Assembly (NCBI GenBank): GCA_039519185.1
Contig: CM076850.1
Coordinates: forward strand, 85,728,270 to 85,792,269
Direction: 5' to 3'
DNA length: 64,000 nt
DNA from: Astragalus membranaceus
Lineage: Eukaryota > Streptophyta > Magnoliopsida > Fabales > Fabaceae
The position numbers and the translations under genes are program-made. The notes under the pieces were generated by a model. The model was given only the letters and a program-made list of their open reading frames with translations. It did no database searches and was not told the origin of the DNA. Positions 55,401 through 58,988 of the stretch are shown here, in pieces. Within the stretch, counting starts at the first letter, position 1. Each line of letters opens with the position of its first letter.

Positions 55401-56717
55401 TTATTAATCTCACACTTAGATTGGCTCATACTTCTCTGTCTGCTGAGAAGGAAGAGAAGCTTCGATCTCTTGGAGCTCGTAAGCCCTGAACTTCAACAGC
55501 CTTCTAAATTGAATTGTTGCTTCCAACTTCTCTTGTTTCAATAAATTGAAATAAAAAAGTGAATTTTGTTTTTTTGTTTATTTCTCTTTCTTTAGCCATA
55601 GATATTTCCGTTAATACCACTCTTAATATGAAAAAAACATTTAACAGAAAGATATTAGTTTATTGTTCTAGGATGGGAAAATGTTTATCTTACTGATAAA
55701 GCAATTTTATGTTCACAGAAATGGCATACAACAACACAGATCCTAAACTTGGTTTTGATTGTGTAAAATACATTGTTCAGCAACATCCACAGAGTGTTGC
55801 AGCTTGGAATTGCTATTACAAGGTTATATCGAGGTAAATTTGTGGATGTAAAGAACCCGGCGTTAGATAGGCTCCCTAATTTTCTAAAATTTCATTTACT
55901 TGTTTTCTCCCGTTTGTAGATTGGAAAACCGAGATACGAGACACGACAAATTTGTTCGTTCTATGCAAGAAAAGTTTGTGGATTGTGTGCCTCCTATCCT
56001 CATTTCTGGCCACCAGTTTACCCAACATAGCCATCATCAAGATGCTGCTAGGAAGTACCTTGAAGCTTATAAACTTTTGCCTGAGAATCCCTTGGTCAAT
56101 CTTTGTGTTGGTATGTTCTTTCATTTAGCACTGTATTTATGCAGGGCTTTCTTAACAAAGAACAAGCAGAAATTGAACTTTTATTCATCAATGTTTCTCA
56201 GGAACGGCCTTGATCAATTTGGCATTGGGTTCCAGACTTCAAAATAAGCATCAGTGTGTTGTACAAGGTTTAGCATTCCTCTACAATAATTTGAGGATTT
56301 GTAACAACAGCCAGGTTTATTTTCATGAATTTTTTTGGGCCCATTTGTTTTCATCAGTTATTGAAATCTTGAAGATAACTGATGTAGCTTATTAGAAATA
56401 AAAAAAAAATTGCTGTTAAATATTAATGAGGTGAAATTGATGCAATGCAGGAATCTTTATACAACCTAGCTCGGGCATTCCATCATGTTGGTCTCGTAAC
56501 CCTGGCAGTTAAATATTATGAGAAGGTGCTCGTGATTAGAGTGAAAGACTATCCGATTCCAAAACTTCCCCATGAGAAGCCAGATGTCATTGAAAATCAT
56601 AAACCTGGTTACTGTGATCTTCGCAGAGAGGCAGCTTACAATCTGCATTTAATCTATAAGAAGAGTGGGGCTCTTGATCTTACTAGGCAAGTTCTAAAAG
56701 ATCATTGTACCTTGTGA
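7428..56717 (+). CDS. General transcription factor 3C polypeptide 3 (TFIIIC TPR subunit, Sfc4/TFC4/TFIIIC102-like), 18 exons, frameshifted
   Basis: In the family this tetratricopeptide-repeat subunit of TFIIIC binds the A-box side of tRNA and 5S promoters and recruits TFIIIB for RNA polymerase III, in the nucleus. Exons, all joined in phase: 7428-7732, 8292-8409, 9185-9301, 9734-9906, 13064-13259, 22932-23186, 23942-24088, 52908-52986, 53995-54107, 54181-54347, 54636-54754, 54990-55113, 55210-55278, 55352-55478, 55719-55833, 55920-56110, 56202-56314, 56451-56717. They total 2795 nt, one short of 932 codons, because exon 9 lacks one base near 54035. The protein starts with an acidic Glu/Asp tail and a basic KKRGRRKGSKKK segment, followed by TPR helices (LDPFLLDSYHILGLVHEELG, DPKDSSLRIHHAMLHAELQD) and a C-terminal TPR block. 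ATG 7428 opens the conserved frame. Introns 4, 5 and 7 are filled with transposons. As read, the frame ends at a TGA in exon 10 (about 517 aa). Confidence 0.9.
8292..8409 (+). CDS. TFIIIC subunit exon 2
   Basis: Acceptor GAATAG|ATCTG, donor AAG|GTACGG. It completes the split codon and reads ECNEGISFKKAREDD...SIGGGRRSRK. Confidence 0.8.
8517..8826 (+). repeat. Possible copia-type solo LTR or TRIM in intron 2
   Basis: A short unit has a promoter-like CCTATAAATAC box near 8725, ends TTCTACTTCA, and is followed by a TGGTATTGTG sequence resembling an initiator-Met primer site. The left end (TGTACATCAG) is only a guess and no convincing TSD was found. Confidence 0.35.
9185..9301 (+). CDS. TFIIIC subunit exon 3 (basic segment)
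   Basis: Acceptor TTCCAG|AGGAAG, donor AAG|GTACAT. The exon encodes 39 codons with KKRGRRKGSKKK, a probable nuclear localisation signal, followed by DRLSRMLNDATLHY. Confidence 0.85.
9734..9906 (+). CDS. TFIIIC subunit exon 4 (first TPR)
   Basis: Acceptor TTGCAG|GCTATA, donor CAT|GTAAGA. It reads AIAVLHELVRLDPFLLDSYH then ILGLVHEELGDYQKAMEFYM, a TPR helix pair. Confidence 0.9.
10355..10402. repeat. (ATT)n microsatellite
   Basis: About 15 uninterrupted TTA/ATT units inside the LTR of copia remnant J. Confidence 0.95.
11508..12584. mobile_element. Non-autonomous hAT-type element, 1077 bp
   Basis: Ends TAGGGGTGGACA... and ...GTTCAGCCCCA are imperfect inverted repeats. The 8-bp TSD GTTACAAA is exact on both sides (11500-11507, 12585-12592). 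It splits the RNase H reading of copia remnant J. No transposase is visible. Confidence 0.85.
13064..13259 (+). CDS. TFIIIC subunit exon 5 (TPR)
   Basis: Acceptor ATGCAG|AAAACA, donor AAG|GTTAGT. It continues WSI/KQGDFGRANVCLSEAIKA across the 3.2-kb intron 4 in phase. Confidence 0.9.
13450..14870 (-). mobile_element. Decayed copia RT/RNase H remnant K in intron 5
   Basis: The minus strand at 14448-14423 reads HLFDVKNAF, the copia RT motif. Around it are other pol-like fragments full of stops and frameshifts. No LTRs were recognised and the limits are approximate. Confidence 0.55.
15038..16226. mobile_element. Non-autonomous hAT-type element in the 3' LTR of copia A, 1189 bp
   Basis: Inverted ends CAAGGTTCTAAATAACGG and, reversed, CAGGGACTTAAAAAACGG; an exact 8-bp TSD GCTGTAAC (15030-15037 and 16227-16234). 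The sister 5' LTR shows the empty site (CGCACTGCTGTAACTAACTC near 22051-22070), which proves the insertion. Subterminal regions are rich in CGGT/ACCG and CGCG words. Confidence 0.92.
16369..18079 (-). pseudogene. Copia A reverse transcriptase and RNase H fragments
   Basis: From right to left: MQTRSKSG linker (18079), RT with QLDVNNAFLNGDLDEEVYME and a YVDE box in which the second catalytic Asp has become Glu (LLVYVDEIIFTSN), then a 91-bp duplication that shifts the frame. RNase H follows in 16369-17040, with DAEWAADPDDRRSTSG, SSCEAEYRSLA, CDNQSAVA and HMEIDLF. It is not functional because of frameshifts. Confidence 0.85.
17203..17384. repeat. 91-bp tandem duplication inside copia A RT
   Basis: The segment starting TTGGCTGTTTGTGAA at 17203 recurs at 17294 with a few mismatches. 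Because 91 is not a multiple of three, it shifts the RT frame. Confidence 0.9.
18165..19149. mobile_element. Non-autonomous DNA element in copia A pol, 985 bp
   Basis: It interrupts the spacer between integrase and RT. Ends TTGTCAAACTCG... and ...GCGTTTGACTAC share an inverted GTCAAAC core. CATGG flanks both sides (18160-18164, 19150-19154), which may be a 5-bp TSD. Subterminal inverted words ('agatcgtaac'-like) occur at both ends. The superfamily is not clear. Confidence 0.6.
18767..20713 (-). pseudogene. Copia A protease and integrase fragments
   Basis: The protease region near 20660 has PWNPDTAASLHTT, with DTAA where most copia proteases have D[ST]GA. The pre-integrase block IWHLRLGHPNQSSMNSVF is at 20190-20137 and ELIYSDLWGPAPIESTTKHL, carrying the first catalytic Asp, at 20035-19975. 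A frameshift at about 19830 disrupts the second Asp region. The integrase C-terminal part (NRQPSAPLGNIPPYSALF onward) continues in 18767-19690 until the inserted DNA element. Confidence 0.8.
21058..21912 (-). pseudogene. Copia A gag
   Basis: The frame begins MVSATEDPQDP and shows the UBN2-type gag sequence: KISEKLDEKNFLVWRQQVEP, then MPRVLGCVHAFQLWERIHDH, RAKARQLRTEHRATTLE and EEVEALLLAHEMR. It stops early at a short A/T-run insertion (21060-21080); the Gly/Arg-rich and zinc-knuckle parts continue in other frames (20952-21284). Over its length it closely matches the gags of B and H in this window. Confidence 0.85.
22193..22931. other. Rest of intron 5
   Basis: Nothing recognisable apart from a short CT/TA-rich stretch at 22380-22420. 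Confidence 0.6.
22932..23186 (+). CDS. TFIIIC subunit exon 6 (TPR)
   Basis: Acceptor CTGTTAG|TTCTAC, donor CAG|GTGCGT. It encodes 85 codons beginning FYQKCGQVERSVLILEDYL. The preceding intron 5 is 9672 bp because of copia A. Confidence 0.9.
23942..24088 (+). CDS. TFIIIC subunit exon 7
   Basis: Acceptor CAATAG|GTTTTC, donor AAT|GTATGT. It encodes 49 codons (VFFSDLKPENAKEHVDFVTE...). The next exon is 28.8 kb away. Confidence 0.9.
24089..25076. other. Start of intron 7, no gene
   Basis: AT-rich intron. Words such as 'tatagcggtatagc' near 24245 and 'aatagcggtcatcccactatt' near 24633 could be ends of an eroded DNA element, but no TSD was found. Confidence 0.4.
25077..26540 (-). mobile_element. 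Short copia-derived element I, internally deleted
   Basis: On the minus strand the 3' LTR is 25393-25077 (TGTTAGAATATAA...TTTCAACA), preceded by a purine tract (CATGAGGGGGAA). The partial 5' LTR (26401-about 26535) ends CTTCAACA and is followed by the primer-like TGATATCTAGAGC. The interior is only about 1 kb with no recognisable pol, so this is a large internal deletion or a non-autonomous derivative. The 5' LTR is cut off at its outer end. Confidence 0.75.
26541..26697. repeat. Fragment of a Mutator-like 'tttagtccct' repeat
   Basis: It contains several 'tttagtccctcaaatttt'-like phrases resembling the arms of the 6050-7174 element, and is cut by the left end of copia B. Confidence 0.45.
26985..28485 (+). 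pseudogene. Copia B gag and protease
   Basis: ATG 26985 opens MATEQPHTPTPPSSP; an indel in an A-run near 27090 shifts the frame. The main open part (27247-28485, 412 codons) has SAIMPRVLGCVHSFQLWDRI, EEVEALLLAHEMR, a Gly/Arg stretch, the zinc knuckle CQVCFKFGHLAAMCYHRF (CX2CX4HX4C) and the protease-like PWAPDTAAFLHTTLQSQN followed by NDQGLPVKTCGSSTFSSPIN. It ends where an extra base breaks the expected DGLYEFAPF. Confidence 0.85.
28486..29740 (+). pseudogene. Copia B integrase, truncated by element E
   Basis: The pre-integrase box IWHLRLGHPNHASMNAVF is in one frame, and after a frameshift near 28740 the core is open. It has SDLWGP, VQTDWGGEF and NGVVERKHRH, the D, D and E of the catalytic triad, then KVFGCAYFPLLRP and the Pro/Thr-rich tail. 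The reading ends abruptly at the LTR of copia E (29741). The tail of the integrase and the first half of RT are missing. Confidence 0.88.
30103..30335 (+). repeat. 21-bp minisatellite with CCGTACGG core in the leader of copia E
   Basis: Eleven imperfect units of 20-23 bp, consensus about TTCATCCGTACGGCGTCACTG. Most contain the palindrome CGTACG or a one-base variant. The block lies between the primer site and the gag start codon. Confidence 0.9.
30383..31060 (+). pseudogene. Copia E gag
   Basis: ATG 30383 opens MSSTSENDKNKSEST. The UBN2-type gag includes EKLNGDNYLNWSASVKMWFM and WQSIEPSLLVHYRSYTTCYD. A frameshift near 30990 leads to TAG at 31058-31060. The Gly/Arg stretch and knuckle start (CTYCKKLGHTEDKC) continue in the next frame (31021 onward), where they run into B's RT. 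The sequence is unlike the gags of A, B and H, so it is another copia lineage. Confidence 0.85.
31199..32173 (+). pseudogene. Copia B RT C-terminal half and RNase H
   Basis: It begins directly with YVDDIILTGNSPSLLKVITT, the RT catalytic YVDD box, so the RT fingers and palm N-terminus are missing. A frameshift near 31310 and a TGA at 31742-31744 follow. RNase H motifs are DADWASDPDD, SSAEAEYRSLA, RDNQSTVALAH and HMEIDLFFV; the end is ADALTKPLS...THPP before the purine tract. Confidence 0.88.
32806..34134 (+). pseudogene. Copia C gag and start of protease
   Basis: ATG 32806 (MGSHPQTPRTPP) starts the gag; a frameshift near 32980 moves it to another frame, open at 33131-33571. A stop after NSVIET is followed in the same frame by a Gly/Arg-rich segment and the knuckle CQVCHRNGHEASYCYHRF. 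The protease-like NLDTAATQHVTLMPP lies near 33930, again DTAA. The sequence is cut at 34134 by solo LTR F inside the block corresponding to VPSI(T)KNLISVSKF. Confidence 0.85.
34135..37978 (+). mobile_element. Large solo LTR F (about 3.84 kb) of a Ty3/gypsy-type element
   Basis: It starts TGTCATACCCCAATTTTG, ends GGGCGCAACA, and has an exact 5-bp TSD ATCAA (34130-34134, 37979-37983). There is no internal coding region, so it fits a solo LTR. The size, the CT-rich leader (34580-35330) after AT-rich upstream DNA, and the end region (GGTACCTTCC... and GGCGGCTCC) suggest the Tat/Ogre-like class with very long LTRs; that class assignment is inference. It contains a 158-bp tandem duplication near its 3' end. 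Confidence 0.8.
37208..37490. repeat. 158-bp tandem duplication in solo LTR F
   Basis: The block with TGACGACCAATCGCGCCGTT starting at 37211 recurs at 37369 (TGATGACCAATCGCGCCGTT) followed by the same 'agagttagtagtgaggccattctaaccg' text, with few differences. Confidence 0.88.
37979..38667 (+). pseudogene. Copia C protease end and integrase N-terminal half
   Basis: Continues KNLISVSKFAYDNNANIQFH, the pre-integrase motif FQWHNRLGHTNLDTLNQV, CISCCLGKSHRLP, LIYCDLWGPAPMQSSMGYKY (first Asp) and INAIQSDWG (second Asp), where a missing or extra base shifts the frame. It is cut at 38667 by element G. Confidence 0.88.
38668..41132 (+). repeat. 5' LTR of element G
   Basis: TGTAATATCCCC...CGGGGTGTTACA. 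A TATATATATG box near 38903 precedes a purine-rich leader. It contains six copies of a 15-bp CG-rich dyad (39554-39892) and two 'cttgtaaccggcttgagggtta' modules at 40501 and 40557. Confidence 0.92.
41269..42342 (+). CDS. Intact gag of element G
   Basis: Capsid/nucleocapsid precursor of 357 residues. ATG 41269 (MAGGSRRSVPID) is the first ATG after the primer site and matches gag starts. A Gln/Met-rich coiled region comes first (residues about 15-60). The retrotransposon gag domain follows (HFWLDSMEKIFRTLQCSEEE, AHMLEEDAQTWWTNAH, FKEMFIGHFFPPVMKLSKQA, LRQGEMSVGEFTAKFERLSQ). Two CCHC-type knuckles are at the end: CPKCGRPHTGEC (short spacing) and CYYCKEEGHYANEC (CX2CX4HX4C). The frame ends soon after FYVLDAQKGE, just where protease would begin in a full-length element, and the purine tract follows 30-40 bp later. 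The frame has no stops. Confidence 0.92.
   Translation: MAGGSRRSVPIDPHTEWMQNVIETQQKMMNDMMQMQQQQMAQMAQMHQERMDQQQPNVQQPPLEDPNRAYFRFQKMNPQSFKGGPEVMVSHFWLDSMEKIFRTLQCSEEEKVLFAAHMLEEDAQTWWTNAHDLMVNQGTPVTWVNFKEMFIGHFFPPVMKLSKQAEFINLRQGEMSVGEFTAKFERLSQFYQLAKHAPNDEWKMQMYRASLRADVAQGLSSYAMTSYAGLVQQAYVAEADLNRMYEERKAYRKEKKKASELPTPSEEPKGNSNKGKQATASELLRSGKCPKCGRPHTGECRLGSTVCYYCKEEGHYANECPAKKRNREEKSTPASGRFYVLDAQKGEAVDSSAKGIS
42383..44847 (+). repeat. 3' LTR of element G
   Basis: Offset by exactly 3715 bp from the 5' LTR along its whole length, with no difference noticed, which indicates a very recent insertion. Confidence 0.92.
44848..45641 (+). pseudogene. Copia C integrase C-terminal half
   Basis: After the TSD of G the integrase resumes as LQNGVVERKHRHIVEMGLSL (catalytic Glu), then KAFGCACFPLLTPYNNPKFQ, FLGYSTSHKGYKCL and a Pro/Ser/Thr-rich tail ending in MLTRSKTGHLKPPLYP. 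A TAG follows EPSTVQ at 45639-45641. Confidence 0.88.
45642..47072 (+). pseudogene. Copia C reverse transcriptase and RNase H
   Basis: RT pieces are KWIFRIKENPDGTINKYKAS, IQLDVNNAFLNGQLQEDVYM and LILIYVDDIIITGSS (YVDD), broken by a stop at about 45712 and frameshifts near 46040. RNase H follows (DVDWASDIDERRSTSG, SSAEAEYKSLARAASEV, YCDNQSTVALSHN, HMELDIFFVREKV) with a frameshift at 46795 and a stop at 46857-46859. It is cut at ADI by copia H and its last residues (LTKPLSKQHVH) reappear at 52155. Confidence 0.88.
47073..52149 (-). mobile_element. Young Ty1/copia retrotransposon H (RE1-like), nearly intact
   Basis: 5' LTR 51879-52149 and 3' LTR 47073-47342, differing by only a few bases plus a GA-repeat length change. 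Exact 5-bp TSD CATCC (47068-47072, 52150-52154). The primer site TGGTATCAGTAG is at 51878 and a long purine tract (CTTGTGGGGGGGGGG) adjoins the 3' LTR. One reading frame of 1499 codons runs from 51854 to 47358 with just two in-frame stops. It interrupts copia C RNase H and lies antisense to the host gene. Confidence 0.95.
47358..51854 (-). pseudogene. Copia H gag-pol polyprotein, two in-frame stops
   Basis: A single frame encodes gag (MATKPQTSPTPPLTSP; KLDEKNFLVWRQQVEP), knuckle CQVCFKFGHLASMCYHRF, a protease-like PWAPDTACSLHTT, the pre-integrase box TWHLRLGHPNHVAMNNIF and an integrase triad (SDLWGP, VQTDWGGEF, NGVVERKHRH). RT follows with QLDVNNAFLNGVLDEEVYME and VYVDDIILTG, then RNase H with DADWAADPDD, SSCEAEYRSLA, SDNQSAVA and HMEIDLFFV. 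It ends KLNVCPVAAIHSPP. Stop 1 is a TAG at 51540-51542 where relatives have Trp (WLLSW). Stop 2 is a TGA at 49503-49505 where relatives have Ser (RQPS). There are no frameshifts. As it stands it could not make full pol. Confidence 0.93.
52607..52907. other. End of intron 7
   Basis: AT-rich unique-looking DNA with a pyrimidine tract before the exon 8 acceptor. Confidence 0.5.
52908..52986 (+). CDS. TFIIIC subunit exon 8, GC splice donor
   Basis: Acceptor TTACAG|GGTCTT after the 28.8-kb intron. It reads GLLYMKIARCYRSLGEKLQA then IDFFYK. The expected donor is AAAG|GCGAGG: a GC instead of GT at 52987-52988. GC-AG introns exist but usually have a stronger AG|GCAAGT context, so splicing may be weak. 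Confidence 0.85.
52987..53994. other. Intron 8
   Basis: No gene. Around 53500-53720 the sequence ends in 'cgctctgatgcgatctta', like the reverse of a copia primer site, so a small LTR-derived fragment on the minus strand is possible. Confidence 0.35.
53995..54107 (+). pseudogene. TFIIIC subunit exon 9, with 1-nt deletion
   Basis: Acceptor GTTTCAG|CCCTAG gives ALETLPNDVDARI in frame. The conserved continuation LASLLLEEGKEDEAISLLSL lies in the next frame, so one base (probably a T near 54035) is missing. Downstream exons 10-18 all fit the restored phase. Confidence 0.85.
54181..56717 (+). CDS. TFIIIC subunit exons 10-18 (C-terminal TPR block)
   Basis: Exons 54181-54347, 54636-54754, 54990-55113, 55210-55278, 55352-55478, 55719-55833, 55920-56110, 56202-56314 and 56451-56717 have canonical GT-AG borders and short introns. 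They hold a charged linker (KKLLQKKAIQKEKKKAEALA) and an acidic stretch (WLSDDSDDEPQ), then TPR-like helices (LCNALAFLQRYREALEIINL; DAARKYLEAYKLLPENPLVN; ESLYNLARAFHHVGLVTLAV). The protein ends VLKDHCTL at TGA 56715-56717. A possible AATAAA polyadenylation signal lies near 56890. Confidence 0.9.
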
Positions 56718-56944
56718 GGTTACACGATCCTTACAATTTACAAACTACAATTATCTTCAGCATTAGCATATGGAATTCTTTCATGTACAGGAAATTTAGA
56801 AACACGTGCAAGGCGATATATTTATTTAATGTAGTTTTAGTATATGGTGGTATCAATTTATTATTCACAATTCACAATCTTAGACCCGGAAATAAAAGAG
56901 ATAAACGGCTTCTCTCTTACATCTACTACTTCTGTCTATGCTGA

Positions 56945-57195
56945 TTTGGCTGTAATTTGGGATTTAGTTACCCCCTGTAAATATTAAGTATTTTTAGTTA
57001 CCCCTGTAAATATTAAGTGTTTTTAGTTACCCCTGCAAAGTCAGCATAGACTTAATGCTGTTAGCTAAAACTAACAGCAGGGGTAACTAGAAACACTTAA
57101 TATTTGCAAGGTGTTTTTTTAAAAAAAATTGTAGGGGGGTAAATGGAAAATGAGGATATTTGCAGGGGGACATATATTTAAGCCAAAAATAAATT
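56945..57195. repeat. Small inverted-repeat element 'ttagttacccc'
   Basis: Repeated 'tttagttacccctgtaaatattaagt' phrases (56965, 56995, 57026) are followed by inverted copies (about 57080-57175, 'ggggtaactagaaacacttaatatttgc'). It is a foldback or Mutator-like miniature element. Exact ends and TSD were not resolved. Confidence 0.5.
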
Positions 57196-57404
57196 AATTT
57201 TTTAAAATGGTTTAAGTGTGGTTTTAATACCTATTGGGGCGAAATAACCAAAATAAGGGTCATACAAAATGGAGGAAAAATGGGGTTGGGGCGATTACAC
57301 TCAAAAAATAAACACAAGAAAAATGCAAATATAAGAAAAAGAAGTATAAAAATAAATTGTTTTTTTTAATGTGGTGAGTTTTCTTTTACAAATTCTGACA
57401 CATT

Positions 57405-57665
57405 ATTTTTTTCACTAAATCAGTAATTGAGGAGCGAAATTTGCGCATGAAAACAATTAAAAAAAAATTGAACGCTAAAGTACTCCAAACACATTACTCA
57501 GCATCACACTATACCTATTTTGTCACAAAAGTATTTTATTTTTGTTAAAGACCAGTTATTGAGGAACAAACTTCGCGTATATGAACATATAATTTTTTTC
57601 TGGACTCTAAAGCATCACAAAACCCACAATTTAGCACTACACTTGACATAATTATACTCGTTTGT
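57405..57665. repeat. Diverged tandem duplication, about 130-bp unit
   Basis: 'cagtaattgaggagcgaaatttgcgc' near 57420 recurs as 'cagttattgaggaacaaacttcgcg' near 57553, each followed by similar 'actctaaag...caca..tt.agca.cacact' text. No coding sequence. Confidence 0.55.
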
Positions 57666-57847
57666 TTGTAATTTTAGAGGCTAAATTTACCAAAATAACT
57701 AACAAAAGACATATTTGAGTACCAAAATAACTAAGAAAAGACATATTTGTGTAAAAAATGAATTAAAAGGAAAAAAAATTAAACAAACATAAAAAAACGG
57801 GGGGAGGGGTATTGCCGCGCAAACCAGCTGAAAGGCTGGGTTCAGTT

Positions 57848-57855
57848 TATATATA
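57848..57855 (+). promoter_or_regulatory. TATA box of the PMD gene
   Basis: TATATATA followed by a C-rich untranslated leader (57870-58097), about 590 bp upstream of the PMD start codon. Confidence 0.55.
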
Positions 57856-58097
57856 GGGCTAACACTTTTCCCACACCCCTCCCTACTCAACTCACACCCC
57901 CAAACCCCCTAAATCCCCAAAATACCCTTAAATCAAAAACACCATTTCTCCCTCCCTAAACCCTCACACCCCCTCTCACACTCACACAACCACACCCAAT
58001 TGAACCCTAAACCTCTCCCTCACCCTCTTCGAATCTCCCTCTCCCAAACCCACTCAATCTTCGATTTCAACCTCCAATCTCGTATTCCACACATAAG

Positions 58098-58433
58098 GTA
58101 CACGATTCCTAACCCTCTTCTACTTCCATTTTGAGTTTTTTTGCTTTTTTTTTGCGTTTTTAAGAATCTGGGTTTCGCGAAATATTCGGTTGGGGTCAAC
58201 CGAATGGCTTCTGGGGACGAAGGCAGCACGAAGCCATTCAGTTGAGCCCTCCCGAATCCATTCGGTTGAGGTCAACCGAACGGTTTAAAATGTGCAATGA
58301 TGTCTTAAGGCATTCGGTTGGGGTCAACCGAATGTGTATTCGGGTACCCCCCAACCAAATGTAGCTGTTTTTTTTATAAGGCTGTATTTTAAATTTTAAA
58401 ATTATTTATAACACGTTCCGTTGTGTTTTTCAG
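58098..58433 (+). promoter_or_regulatory. 5'-UTR intron of the PMD gene with three CG-rich dyads
   Basis: Probable donor AAG|GTACAC and acceptor TTTTTCAG just before the start codon. Three copies of ATTCGGTT-N6-AACCGAA(T) lie at 58184-58205, 58260-58281 and 58312-58333. Intron borders are inferred from splice consensus only. Confidence 0.6.
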
Positions 58434-58988
58434 TTATGACGACGACTAGGGGTGCCCATTTGCAGTCACAGCCCGAGGGTCGGGCAAACAGACCACCTAT
58501 GACGGTTTCAAATCGTAAACGGAGGGAGGACACTCGGGCTGTTGCTGTTGGGCCTAGCAGAGCTAGGGGTTGGGGTCGGTGTGCTGAAAAGCCCCCAGTT
58601 GTGCCCCCAGGGCTGCTGATGCCGATGTTGCTCCTTCTACTTCTGTTGATGCTGCTGCTCCCCGTGCCACATTTCCTTTTCCTGGTGGCCCGGAGGAAGG
58701 ATCTGTGTTACCTAGTTATGGGTCTCACATTGCTAGATCCATATGGGAGGGCAATGTAAGTAACTCACTTTTTTCTCTAATTAATTTAATCATTAGTTTG
58801 TTTGAATACTTTGGTTGACTTTTGCATTCCATAATGCAGGATTGTGTCCCGTTGAAGCTTGTTTCACACGGAGTTCCACAGATAGAGGCCCCTCATGGGG
58901 ACATTCTTTATTTTCTGGAGCGTTCTAAACTGCTACTGCTGAGGGACATTGGATTCCCAACTATTATTGGTGGGCTCCTCAATGCATT

